64,000 nucleotides of DNA, taken from assembly GCA_046714175.1 (NCBI GenBank), contig JBKKBI010000062.1:13667-77666 (forward strand), in the 5' to 3' direction. Numbering within the stretch: the stretch's first letter is position 1; each line of letters starts with the position of its first letter. Origin of the DNA: UBA11373 sp046714175 (GTDB lineage Bacteria > Actinomycetota > Acidimicrobiia > Spongiisociales > UBA11373). This document shows positions 7,893-15,139 of the stretch, one piece after another. Both the position numbers and the translations under genes were made by a program. Below the pieces are notes generated by a model. That model saw nothing but the letters and a program-made list of their open reading frames with translations, did no database searches and had not been told where the DNA came from.

Positions 7893-8776
7893 ACCCTTGG
7901 GCCGATTGGTCGGGGCTGCAGGCCCTGGCCGGCGGCACCGGACCGTTCCCGTACCGCGGATTCCTGGAGTCTTGGTGGCGTCACCGGGGCCGAGGCGAGT
8001 TACTCACTCTCCGCGCCGGCGACGGGGCGGTGGGGCTGGTGGTCGATGCGGGTGTGGTCCGGTTCGTCGGGGAGGCGGACCTCACCGACTACCACTCTCC
8101 TCTCGGTGACGACCTGGAGCCGGTGGTGGCGGCGCTGGTCTCTGCCCTGGCCGCGGGCACCGTCCTGGCGCTGGACTCGCTGCCCATGGAAGCGGCCGAG
8201 CCTTTGATGAAACAATTCGCCGCCGCCGGCGTTGCTATGTCGATGAGTTCCCACGACGCCACGATGGTGCTGGACCTCCCCCGTGACCCCAACGCATATC
8301 TGGCGCTTCTCGACGCCAAACAGCGCCACGAACTGCGCCGCAAGCGTCGTCGCTTCGAGGAGCAAGCCGGGATCCCGAGCCTGGTCAGATATGACAACGC
8401 CCTGGAGGGTTTTGCTGCCATGCACCGCACCGCCACCGGAGAAAAGGGCGAGTTCATGACGCCCGACATGGAATCGTTCTTCGGCTCGCTGGTCACCGAC
8501 GCCGGTGGGGTCATCGACCTGTTGCTCGATGGGTCGGGCAATCCGGCGGCGGCGGCATTCGGTTTCGAGGACGCCGACACCTACTACCTGTACAACTCTG
8601 CGTTCGCGGCGGAACGAGCGCCGCTGTCGCCTGGGATCGTGCTCGTGGCGGAGTTGATCGCGGCGACCATCCGCTCCGGTCGGCGGCGTTTCGACTTCCT
8701 CAAAGGCGGAGAGGACTACAAGGTCCGCCTCGGAGCCCGACCCAGGCCGCTGTATCGGCTGGAGGGGGCGTTGTGA
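7889..8776 (+). CDS. GNAT-like acyltransferase of the CelD/BcsL (Acetyltransf_6) type
   Basis: 295 residues. The C-terminal half (about 135-290) carries the pattern of the COG5653-type acetyltransferase fold: LLDAKQRHELRRKRRRFEEQ, then AMHRTATGEKGEFM, AAAAFGFEDADTYYLYNSAF and FDFLKGGEDYKVRLG. Relatives include polysaccharide-biosynthesis and FemAB-like acyltransferases. The N-terminal 130 residues are a second divergent alpha/beta unit. Substrate unknown. It lies between an asparaginase and an MshA-like glycosyltransferase with 4-base overlaps at both ends; by context it could acylate a sugar or thiol product, but MshD-type features are not evident. Confidence 0.7.
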   Translation: MNPWADWSGLQALAGGTGPFPYRGFLESWWRHRGRGELLTLRAGDGAVGLVVDAGVVRFVGEADLTDYHSPLGDDLEPVVAALVSALAAGTVLALDSLPMEAAEPLMKQFAAAGVAMSMSSHDATMVLDLPRDPNAYLALLDAKQRHELRRKRRRFEEQAGIPSLVRYDNALEGFAAMHRTATGEKGEFMTPDMESFFGSLVTDAGGVIDLLLDGSGNPAAAAFGFEDADTYYLYNSAFAAERAPLSPGIVLVAELIAATIRSGRRRFDFLKGGEDYKVRLGARPRPLYRLEGAL

Positions 8777-9957
8777 TCTCCCGGGTGGCGTTTCTCAGCA
8801 TCCATTCCTCGCCGCTCGACGCCCCCGGCGTCGGGGACGCCGGAGGCATGAACGTGTACATCGATGCCCTGGCCCGCACCCTGGCAGGACGCGACATTCA
8901 GGTGGACGTGTTCACTCGTCGGGCCTCCGACGCGATCCCCGCCGAAGTCGAGGTGGTGCCCGGCTACTGCGTGATTCATATCGATGCGGCCGGCAGCGAC
9001 ACCGCCGACATGGTGGGGGCCTTCTCCGAAGGCGTCGCCAAATGGTTGGCGGCGCGCCAGGCGACTCCCGATCTGGTCCACAGTCATTACTGGCTGTCGG
9101 GTTGGGCGGGGGCGCATCTGCAGCAGGTTCTTGGAGTGCCTTTGGCGATCTCGTTCCACACGCTGGGGCGGGTGAAGGAGGCGACGCGGGCACCAGGTGA
9201 GCCCCGGGAGTCACTGGTGCGCATTGCGGCCGAAACCGAGGTGGTGGCTCGCGCCGGGTGCATGATCGCTTCTACCCCGGCCGAGGCTGCCGACCTGATC
9301 GAGCACTACCAGGCGAACCCGGAGCGCATCTGCGTCTCGCCTCCCGGGGTGGATCACAGCGTCTTTCGACCCGGCGACAAGGACCGGGCGCGACGGCGCC
9401 TGGGTCTGGATCCCGGTCCGCTGGTGGCCATCGTCGGGAGGATCCAGCCCCTCAAGGGGATCGATGTAGCTATCGCCGCCGTTGCCGCTCTGCCCGGGGT
9501 ACGACTCCTCGTGGTCGGTGGTCCGAGTGGGCCCATGGGTGAGTCCGAATTGGTGCGCCTCCACGCTCTCGCCGAACAGACCGCTCCGGGGAGGGTGACT
9601 TTCATGCCGCCCCGCCCCCACGGCGATATCGCCTGCGTGTATCGCGCGGCCGACGCAGTCATCGTTCCCAGCCGGTCGGAGTCGTTCGGGTTGGTGGCCG
9701 TCGAGGCTCAGGCGTGTGGCATCCCGGTGGTGGCGTCGCGAGTCGGAGGGTTGGCGTACTCGGTCGAGGACGACCGCACCGGGTATCTGGTCGCTGGCCA
9801 CGATCCCGCCGACTACGCCCGGGCGCTCGCTGCGATCCTCGATGATGCCGACAACGCCGCCCGATTGTCCGCCGGCGCCATCGCCCACGCCGCCGGATTC
9901 TCGTGGGACGCGACCGCGGATCGACTGGTGGAGTTGTACCGCGGGTTGCTCGAGTAG
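8773..9957 (+). CDS. mshA: GT4 glycosyltransferase, MshA-like (D-inositol-3-phosphate glycosyltransferase family)
   Basis: 394 residues with a two-Rossmann GT-B fold. Seen: HSSPLDAPGVGDAGGMNVYI at the N-terminus, the MshA hallmark; HSHYWLSGWAG at about 100; SPPGVDHSVFRPG at about 193; GRIQPLKGIDVAI at about 220; and PSRSESFGLVAVEAQACGIP at about 300 with the EX7E glutamates. MshA joins UDP-GlcNAc to inositol phosphate in the first step of mycothiol synthesis. The symbol is tentative: related sucrose-phosphate-synthase-like enzymes share the GGMNVY motif, and no mshB, C or D is in the window. Last gene of the RsiG-like operon (GTGA overlap). Confidence 0.65.
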   Translation: MISRVAFLSIHSSPLDAPGVGDAGGMNVYIDALARTLAGRDIQVDVFTRRASDAIPAEVEVVPGYCVIHIDAAGSDTADMVGAFSEGVAKWLAARQATPDLVHSHYWLSGWAGAHLQQVLGVPLAISFHTLGRVKEATRAPGEPRESLVRIAAETEVVARAGCMIASTPAEAADLIEHYQANPERICVSPPGVDHSVFRPGDKDRARRRLGLDPGPLVAIVGRIQPLKGIDVAIAAVAALPGVRLLVVGGPSGPMGESELVRLHALAEQTAPGRVTFMPPRPHGDIACVYRAADAVIVPSRSESFGLVAVEAQACGIPVVASRVGGLAYSVEDDRTGYLVAGHDPADYARALAAILDDADNAARLSAGAIAHAAGFSWDATADRLVELYRGLLE

Positions 9958-10030
9958 GCGGTCGGCTCCAACCCATCTGTTGCTGATTCCATCCGCCATT
10001 TCCCGCGCGAAAAAGATGCCTCGGCCGACC

Positions 10031-10085
10031 TTGTCGACAGTCGATGTGCACAACCCCCTGTGGATTGCTGGGGATATGTGGGTAA
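10031..10085. promoter_or_regulatory. cluster of four DnaA-box-like 9-mers
   Basis: TTGTCGACA (10031), TGTGCACAA (10045), TGTGGATTG (10059) and TGTGGGTAA (10077) each differ from TTRTCCACA or its complement by one or two bases, with centres 14, 14 and 18 bases apart. There is no dnaA gene and no AT-rich unwinding stretch, so this is not argued to be the replication origin. DnaA binding is inferred from pattern only. Confidence 0.4.
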
Positions 10086-10176
10086 GGCGGGCGAAACGGC
10101 TTGGCAGTCGTGGAGTCGTTGTAAGCAAGCGCAGTTGCGCGCCGCCGAGCGCGAAATCCCGGCCTCGGCATGGTGC

Positions 10177-10205
10177 TTGACCGCACTGTGGTCGCCCCGT
10201 AGGTT
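10177..10205 (+). promoter_or_regulatory. sigma-A-type promoter, TTGACC-17-TAGGTT
   Basis: TTGACC at 10177-10182 and TAGGTT at 10200-10205 are separated by exactly 17 bases, the clearest two-box promoter in the window. Predicted transcription start is about 10212. No start codon with a credible ORF follows, which suggests a non-coding transcript. Confidence 0.6.
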
Positions 10206-10211
10206 CGTCGC

Positions 10212-10295
10212 TGCAAGGCCCAAGGTGCCGATGCGACCAACAGCTCGTTCGGGGAAGTGCGGGGGAAAGGTCGTAAAGGTTCCTTGGGCCTTAGC
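10212..10295 (+). ncRNA. candidate structured small RNA
   Basis: Three bases after the predicted transcription start, AAGGCCCAAGG (10215-10225) pairs perfectly over 11 bp with CCTTGGGCCTT (10282-10292). Inside it GCGACC (10233-10238) pairs with GGTCGT (10269-10274), leaving a purine-rich apical part. An RNA closed end to end by a long stem is typical of stable small RNAs. It lacks the GGAAGGAAGCA core of SRP RNA, the ends of tmRNA and RNase P signatures. The 3' end is uncertain; a 5-bp AGCGC/GCGCT stem follows at 10293-10312 without a T-run. Confidence 0.45.
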
Positions 10296-10348
10296 GCGGG
10301 ACTGTGAGCGCTGTCGGCTGCTGTGATAGGCGGTGTCGCGCCGTCGAA

Positions 10349-11233
10349 TCACAGGCCGAACATCACCTCGCCGAGGCGCACCCGGTGGACTTCGAAAGTT
10401 TCGAGATCGAGGCGCAGCGACCCGAGGCGCAGCCCCCGCATCCCGTCACCCTGGTTGGTGACCACGCGCAACGCTCCGTCATCGTGTTCCAGGACTCCCA
10501 GGCCCAGGCAGGCGCCGGTGCCATCCTGCAGGCCGACCAGGACCCCGTGCAAACGGGCTAGGTCGAGACCCTCGGGCAGGGTCGGGGCGAACACCGTGCT
10601 GCGCACCCTCCACCGCTGCAGTGGTTCGGCGAAGGCTTCAGCAAAAGCCTTGGCGCGATGCGCCCGCCGCACCTCTGGATCCATGGGCCGTACCTCGGGA
10701 TCCACGACAGCGGTTTCGACGTCGACCGTGAAGAAGCGCCGCAGCATGCCCACCAGCGGCTCCAGTTCGGCGCCGCGCTGCAGGCCGATGACGACATCGG
10801 GCCGGCACAGCTCCATTTTGTGGTACTTGAGTGTTTGTCCTCCCACACCGGAGATCGACCCGGTGGTGTCGATCACCACGAGATCGGCGGCATCGCGGGC
10901 GACATCGACCAGGGCAGCGGTACCTACCACCTGTTGCAGCACGACGCCTTCGGGAGTGATGTCTCCGACGAAGTGAAGCGCATCCGCGACACCGAGTTCG
11001 CTGAGGTCGCGCTGCTCGCGCACCATCTTCAGCCCGACACAGGTCGGTGGTCCCACCGTGGTCTGATCGACATCTGCATCCACGTAGGCACCGGTCTTCC
11101 CGGCCGCCACGACCGCAGCGAGGAGGTCGCGCGCCAGTGTCGACTTTCCGGTATCGGGCCCGCCCACCAGCATGACGACGCCACGGCGCCTGGCGAGATC
11201 GTCGAGCAGCGCTCCGTGATGGCCGTCGGACAT
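10349..11233 (-). CDS. Clp1/Grc3-family polynucleotide 5'-kinase-like P-loop protein
   Basis: 294 residues. Walker A GGPDTGKSTLAR at about residue 20, YVDADVDQTTVGPPTCVG at about 48 (the Clp1/Grc3 lid-and-Asp motif D-x-D-x-x-Q), DLVVIDTTGSISGVGG at about 118 (Walker B and the TTG loop) and LQRGAELEPL at about 157. This family phosphorylates 5'-OH ends of RNA or DNA in eukaryotes and archaea; bacterial members are little studied. The ATG at 11233 is preferred over an upstream in-frame ATG because GAGGAAG lies just before it. Divergent from the SAM hydroxide adenosyltransferase gene. Confidence 0.8.
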   Translation of the reverse strand: MSDGHHGALLDDLARRRGVVMLVGGPDTGKSTLARDLLAAVVAAGKTGAYVDADVDQTTVGPPTCVGLKMVREQRDLSELGVADALHFVGDITPEGVVLQQVVGTAALVDVARDAADLVVIDTTGSISGVGGQTLKYHKMELCRPDVVIGLQRGAELEPLVGMLRRFFTVDVETAVVDPEVRPMDPEVRRAHRAKAFAEAFAEPLQRWRVRSTVFAPTLPEGLDLARLHGVLVGLQDGTGACLGLGVLEHDDGALRVVTNQGDGMRGLRLGSLRLDLETFEVHRVRLGEVMFGL

Positions 11234-11289
11234 CTCTTCCTCGGGGTGGGCGGCACATCGTAACGGCGGGTTGTCCGAAGACGGACCGG

Positions 11290-11295
11290 TATCCT
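11290..11295 (+). promoter_or_regulatory. -10 hexamer (TATCCT)
   Basis: TATCCT ends nine bases before the ATG at 11305, so the mRNA would have at most a 2-3 base leader. No ribosome site is visible. Confidence 0.45.
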
Positions 11296-11304
11296 CGCCG
11301 GGCA

Positions 11305-12111
11305 ATGCCTCCGCTCCCGATCTCGTTTCTCAGTGACTTCGGCACCGCCGACGAGTTCGTCGGGGTCGTCCATGGTGTCATCGAGCGCATCGCCCCCGGC
11401 ACCCGAGTGATCGATGTCACCCATGGCATCAGCCGCGGCGATGTCCGCGCCGGCGCCCTCGCGCTCTTGCGAGCCGTGCAGTACCTCCCGCCGGGAGTGG
11501 TCCTGGCAGTGGTGGATCCCGGAGTGGGCACGGGGAGGCGGGCGATCGCGGCCTCCACCGGGCGCGGCTTCTTCGTCGGGCCTGACAACGGCTTGCTGGC
11601 TCCGGCGGTGGCGATGAGTGGTGGCGCCGAGCGACTGGTGGCTCTGGAGTCCGAGGCATTCCGCCTCCCCGGCGCAGGTTCCACGTTCGACGGTCGCGAC
11701 CTATTTGCCCCGGCGGCGGCGGTTCTGGCTTCGGGGGAGGCCGGTCTCGATGACCTCGGCCCGGAGATCGATCCGGCCTCGGTCGTGCCACTGCTGCTGC
11801 CCCTGATCGAGTCGGGGGGCGGCGTGGTGTCGGGGGAGGTGTGGTGGATCGATGCTTACGGGAACGCCCAGACCAACGTGGCCCCGGCCGACCTCGAGGC
11901 CGTCGGTATTCGGGCAGGGTCGACACTTCTGGTGCGAATCGGCGGGGTGGAGCACGAGATGATATGGGCCACCGGCTACGGGGAGGGGAGCGATCCCGTC
12001 GTTCACTGCGACTCCCACGGGCTGATGGCGATCGCCCTACCCCGCGGTCGGGCGGACGAGTCCCTGCACATCAGGGAGGGACTCTCGGTCGGCTTCAGGT
12101 CACCGAATTGA
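11305..12111 (+). CDS. SAM hydroxide adenosyltransferase (DUF62 family)
   Basis: 268 residues. The family hydrolyses S-adenosylmethionine to adenosine and methionine by an activated water and is related to fluorinase and chlorinase. Seen: LSDFGTADEFVGVVHGVI at the N-terminus with the SAM-binding Asp, VIDVTHGISRGDVRAGA at about 36, VVDPGVGTGRRAIA at about 66, GPDNGLLAPA at about 92, FDGRDLFAPAAA at about 127 and DAYGNAQTNV at about 185. The fluorinase-specific 23-residue insert is not seen, which favours the hydrolase. Leaderless start at 11305. Confidence 0.85.
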   Translation: MPPLPISFLSDFGTADEFVGVVHGVIERIAPGTRVIDVTHGISRGDVRAGALALLRAVQYLPPGVVLAVVDPGVGTGRRAIAASTGRGFFVGPDNGLLAPAVAMSGGAERLVALESEAFRLPGAGSTFDGRDLFAPAAAVLASGEAGLDDLGPEIDPASVVPLLLPLIESGGGVVSGEVWWIDAYGNAQTNVAPADLEAVGIRAGSTLLVRIGGVEHEMIWATGYGEGSDPVVHCDSHGLMAIALPRGRADESLHIREGLSVGFRSPN

Positions 12112-12190
12112 GCCGGATCACGAAGATGACCCCCGCCACCAGCAACAACGCCAGCAGCAGCAGGATGGCGATGGTGGTTCCGGGTCGCAC
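12095..12190 (-). CDS. possible small single-span membrane protein
   Basis: A 31-codon frame with a very hydrophobic run (ILLLLALLLVAGVIFVI) and a short polar tail, ending with RLNSVT. It overlaps the end of the SAM hydroxide adenosyltransferase gene on the opposite strand by 17 bases. The GTG at 12190 is one candidate start, and there is no clear ribosome site. It could be a chance frame in a Leu/Val-coding composition. Confidence 0.3.
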   Translation of the reverse strand: MRPGTTIAILLLLALLLVAGVIFVIRLNSVT

Positions 12191-12208
12191 CGCGATGACG
12201 GTACCGCA

Positions 12209-12439
12209 ATGAGCGACCTGGTGTTCCTCACGCGCCGCACCTGCTCTCTGTGCGCCGAGGCGTTGCCCCTGGTGGCTGCAACGGCGCGGCGGCGCGACCA
12301 CACACTCGAGACCATTGATGTCGATGACGCTGGACTTGCGGATCGTTTTGGCGATCGCGTGCCTGTGGTCTTGCGCGATGGCATCGAGGTGCTGGCGGGG
12401 CGCTTCGGCGCCCGCGCGGTGCGCCGCGCCCTGCGCTGA
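12209..12439 (+). CDS. glutaredoxin-like thiol protein (DUF836 type)
   Basis: 76 residues with a thioredoxin fold: LVFLTRRTCSLCAEALPLV holds a CxxC active site (CSLC) at about residue 12, TIDVDDAGLADRFGDRVPVV holds the cis-proline loop (VPVV), and GRFGARAVRRAL ends it. Length fits the DUF836 group of short glutaredoxin-like proteins. The gene sits just before rex, which may link it to redox control, but the substrate is unknown. ATG at 12209 is the only sensible start. Confidence 0.85.
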   Translation: MSDLVFLTRRTCSLCAEALPLVAATARRRDHTLETIDVDDAGLADRFGDRVPVVLRDGIEVLAGRFGARAVRRALR

Positions 12440-12461
12440 TTTCGGCCGCGACACCCCCGCC

Positions 12462-12467
12462 TATATT
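12462..12467 (+). promoter_or_regulatory. -10 hexamer (TATATT) of a leaderless promoter for rex
   Basis: TATATT is the most AT-rich hexamer in its neighbourhood and ends six bases before the rex ATG. No ribosome site is present. Confidence 0.55.
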
Positions 12468-12473
12468 GCCGCG

Positions 12474-13097
12474 ATGGTCAGACGGCCCGTTCCCCGGGTC
12501 ACCGTGCAGCGACTTCCCGTGTACCTCCGGTGCTTGGAGACTCTGCCAGCAGGCCAGCAGCGGGTCTCCTCGGATGAAGTGGCGGAGCTCGCTGGAGTCC
12601 TCGGCGCCAAGATCCGCAAGGACCTGTCCTACCTGGGCACCCACGGAACCCGCGGCGTCGGCTATGACGTGGAGCATCTCAAGCACCAGATCCGTCTCGA
12701 ACTCGGGCTGACCCGGGATTGGGCGGTGGTGATCGTCGGCATCGGCAACCTGGGCCGAGCCCTCGCCAACTACGGCGGGTTCGGCGAGCGCCGCTTCCAG
12801 GTGGTGGGTCTGTTCGATGTCGACCCCGACAAGGTGGGAACCCCGGTCGACGGCCACATGGTGGAGCCGATGACCGTGCTCGCCTCGGCGGTGGCGGAGC
12901 GCAACGCCTCCATCGGGATCATTGCCACCCCGGCCCACGCCGCCCAGGAAGTGGCCGACGCGCTGGCGGCCGCCGGGGTGCGCTCCATCCTCAACTTCGC
13001 TCCGGCCGTGCTCAAAGCCCCAGCCGGGGTCGAGGTACGCCGCGTCGACCTATCGACGGAGCTGCAGGTGCTCACGTTCTATCTCGCCCGGAGCTGA
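12474..13097 (+). CDS. rex: redox-sensing transcriptional repressor Rex
   Basis: 207 residues, usual Rex length. N-terminal winged helix (about 1-80): TVQRLPVYLRCLETL, then VSSDEVAELAGVLGAKIRKD with the recognition helix and LSYLGTHGTRGVGY. C-terminal Rossmann domain: VVIVGIGNLGRALANYGGF, the NAD(H)-binding glycine loop, and NFAPAVLKAPAGVEVRRVD. Rex represses respiratory and fermentation genes until the NADH/NAD+ ratio rises. The frame extends upstream, but the ATG at 12474, next to a -10 hexamer, gives the standard N-terminus. The cytochrome bc operon lies next door (convergent). I did not find a convincing Rex operator (TGTGAAnnnnnTTCACA type). Confidence 0.95.
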   Translation: MVRRPVPRVTVQRLPVYLRCLETLPAGQQRVSSDEVAELAGVLGAKIRKDLSYLGTHGTRGVGYDVEHLKHQIRLELGLTRDWAVVIVGIGNLGRALANYGGFGERRFQVVGLFDVDPDKVGTPVDGHMVEPMTVLASAVAERNASIGIIATPAHAAQEVADALAAAGVRSILNFAPAVLKAPAGVEVRRVDLSTELQVLTFYLARS

Positions 13098-13123
13098 TGG
13101 CTCGGTCGGGGGTTGCCTAGAAC

Positions 13124-13615
13124 CTATTCCTGCTCCGCCTCATACCTGCTCAATCCCGTCACGAACATGGCGAACAGGATCAGCGATGCCAGCATCAGGG
13201 CTCCGGGGAGGATGCGGATCTGGAACGCGTTCAGGCCGACGAGCAATTGCGGGCGAATGCCGCGAGGGGCGTACACCGTGTAGAGCAGGCCGACGATGGC
13301 GAGAAACCCGAAGAAGGCGGCCCCGGTGGTGAGAAAGGCGAGACGCCGTCCCAGGTTGGTGTAGTTGATCAGGTAGACGCTTCCCCAAAAGACTGCGATC
13401 GCGCCGATGGCGACGATCAAGCCCCGCACCAGCACACCAGGGGCGGGGGTTCCGTCGGCGGCCACCTGGTTCTTCCCGACCATGCTCTCATACAGCGAAT
13501 CGAGTCCGGCGCGGAACTGCGGGATCATCGAGAGCAGGATGAGGACGGTCAGTGCGACGCCGATCCACTCCAGGGTGGACAGGCCCGACTCTTCCTTGCG
13601 CACTCGCCGAATCAT
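13124..13615 (-). CDS. unknown membrane protein with pilin-like N-terminus, end of bc operon
   Basis: 163 residues. The N-terminus (MIRRVRKEESGLSTLEWIG followed by a hydrophobic run) looks like the short basic leader plus Glu-containing hydrophobic segment of Flp/TadE-type pilins. It is followed by three further membrane spans (GLIVAIGAIAVFWGSVYLI; AFLTTGAAFFGFLAIVGLLYTVYA; ILPGALMLASLILFAMFV). Overlaps the cytochrome c stop by four bases, so it belongs to the quinol-cytochrome c reductase operon and may be an accessory subunit. No known family recognised. Confidence 0.7.
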   Translation of the reverse strand: MIRRVRKEESGLSTLEWIGVALTVLILLSMIPQFRAGLDSLYESMVGKNQVAADGTPAPGVLVRGLIVAIGAIAVFWGSVYLINYTNLGRRLAFLTTGAAFFGFLAIVGLLYTVYAPRGIRPQLLVGLNAFQIRILPGALMLASLILFAMFVTGLSRYEAEQE

Positions 13616-15111
13616 CCCATCGCCCTCTCGTACTGAATGATGAGCCTGATGTCCGCTTCGCTGAGCATGGCACCGAATCCCGGCATCCAGCCGCGCCCGA
13701 TACCGTTGACCCCGTACTGAGCCCCGTTGGCCGATCCAGCGACCACGAAGTCGTAGTGGTCCTCGATGTCGGGGAACTGCACCACCGCACGGCCCTGGCG
13801 GAGCGATGGACCCATAGCTCCCGACCCTGCCTCCTGGGTGAAGACGATGCCAGCCGAATAGCCGGCCGTGTGGCAGCGGGCGCAGTACGCGTTGTATAGG
13901 CCCACCGCCCGCTCCGCGGCGGCGACATCGCCTGCGAAGGCCTCCTCCGCCAGCATCGGCAGGTCCACCGCGTATCGGCGCAATTCCTCTGCGGCGACGA
14001 CAGCCGCCAGCCCGCTCTCAGCGGCGGTGAGCAGCCGATCGAGGTTTTCGGTGGTGAGCCGCAGGTCTCGCACACTGGTGCCGAGGTCTGTGAGCAGCAC
14101 CTGGGCACTGTCGAGGTCGGCGATCGGGGTGGCGCCATTGGAGGTGCTGAACGCCAGCGCCGGATCAAACTCCAGCTTCTCGATCCTGGCGCGGGCGTCG
14201 GAGGGTGGTGCGTCGGCGATGATCTGGGCCACGAGGCTGTCAAGGCCTGCCTCGGCGGTGTCGGACAGGCCGTCACGGTCGCCATCGGCGGCGGCGCCGT
14301 CGCAGGACTCGCCGAACAGCGCCGCCGAGCGCTCGGTGCATGTGTCCGCGTCGGTGAGCAAGTCGTTGAGCCGTTGCGGTAGTTCGCGCACCGCGTCGTA
14401 TTGCCCCGGGGCGGCTTCCAGCGCCGCGATCGCCGCTCGCTGGGCCGCCACCGCGGCTGTCACCGCGGCGTCGGCCCCTTCCAGCCGGGTGAGTTCGCGG
14501 GCGACTCTTCCATCGACTGCGGCGATCACTTCGGATTGCGGGATCTGGATGCTCTCTAGATACGCCAGCAGCTCATCGATCTGTTGGGTGTTGAGCGGCC
14601 CGCCGCCCTCGGCTCCCCAGGCGGGCATCGGAGTGCCCGCCCGGCCGTACACCAGCCAATACCGAACCTCGTCGGCGGTGTACCGATAGAACACGTCATT
14701 GATGGCTGGTGCCGCCCAGGTGGTTTCGATACCGGACCGGGCCTCGATGAAACTGGCACCGCCGCCGCCGGCGTCGCTTCCATGGCAGTTGCCGCATTGG
14801 TACTCGACGAACCACTCATGGCCCCGTTCCACGGCGACGTCCTCGTAGTACTCGGTGGCGTCGGCCTGGCGGGTGGTCTCATTGAGGTAGTAGATCGGCA
14901 TCACCACGGCGATCACGGCCACGGTCACCAGCGCGGAGAGCAACACGCGGTCGAGCCGCTTCAACTCAAGATCGTCGTCGGTGAGATACGGAGTCAGATT
15001 GGGCGGCGGGGTGTCGGAGCGGTGGCGGACCCGAGTGTTGCGAACGAGAAAGGCGAGCCAGCCGATGACCGCCACGGCGACGATGAGGAGCGTGGCGGCG
15101 CCGAGGCCCAT
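13612..15111 (-). CDS. qcrC: dihaem cytochrome c subunit of the bc complex
   Basis: 499 residues. Two membrane spans near the N-terminus (about 1-22 and 58-80), then two haem sites: CGNCH at about residue 105 and CARCH at about 410, with plausible axial methionines in TPMPAWG and GWMPGFG. Between them lies a 240-residue, Ala/Asp/Leu-rich helical insert not typical of QcrC (about 270 residues), which makes the protein nearly twice as long. By position it would be the cytochrome c1 equivalent that passes electrons from the Rieske protein to an oxidase. Overlaps the next gene by four bases. The symbol is by role. Confidence 0.75.
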   Translation of the reverse strand: MGLGAATLLIVAVAVIGWLAFLVRNTRVRHRSDTPPPNLTPYLTDDDLELKRLDRVLLSALVTVAVIAVVMPIYYLNETTRQADATEYYEDVAVERGHEWFVEYQCGNCHGSDAGGGGASFIEARSGIETTWAAPAINDVFYRYTADEVRYWLVYGRAGTPMPAWGAEGGGPLNTQQIDELLAYLESIQIPQSEVIAAVDGRVARELTRLEGADAAVTAAVAAQRAAIAALEAAPGQYDAVRELPQRLNDLLTDADTCTERSAALFGESCDGAAADGDRDGLSDTAEAGLDSLVAQIIADAPPSDARARIEKLEFDPALAFSTSNGATPIADLDSAQVLLTDLGTSVRDLRLTTENLDRLLTAAESGLAAVVAAEELRRYAVDLPMLAEEAFAGDVAAAERAVGLYNAYCARCHTAGYSAGIVFTQEAGSGAMGPSLRQGRAVVQFPDIEDHYDFVVAGSANGAQYGVNGIGRGWMPGFGAMLSEADIRLIIQYERAMG

Positions 15112-15139
15112 CAGCGGATCCCCAACTCGACTGCAGACA

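Larger units (their letters stand above)
9958..10348. other. 391-base non-coding stretch
   Basis: No convincing reading frame on either strand. It holds a cluster of DnaA-box-like 9-mers (10031-10085), a well-formed promoter (10177-10205) and a long-range inverted repeat just downstream of it (10215-10292). See the separate entries. Confidence 0.7.

Noticed and set aside
10212..10295. SRP RNA, tmRNA, 6S RNA or RNase P RNA
   Set aside because: The SRP apical core, tmRNA ends, and RNase P conserved elements are absent, and the length fits none of 6S or RNase P.
9958..10348. Replication origin
   Set aside because: DnaA-box-like 9-mers are present, but there is no dnaA/dnaN, no AT-rich unwinding element, and too few boxes.
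12315..12473. Upstream extension of Rex
   Set aside because: It overlaps the glutaredoxin-like gene in another frame and does not look like Rex; a leaderless promoter points to 12474.
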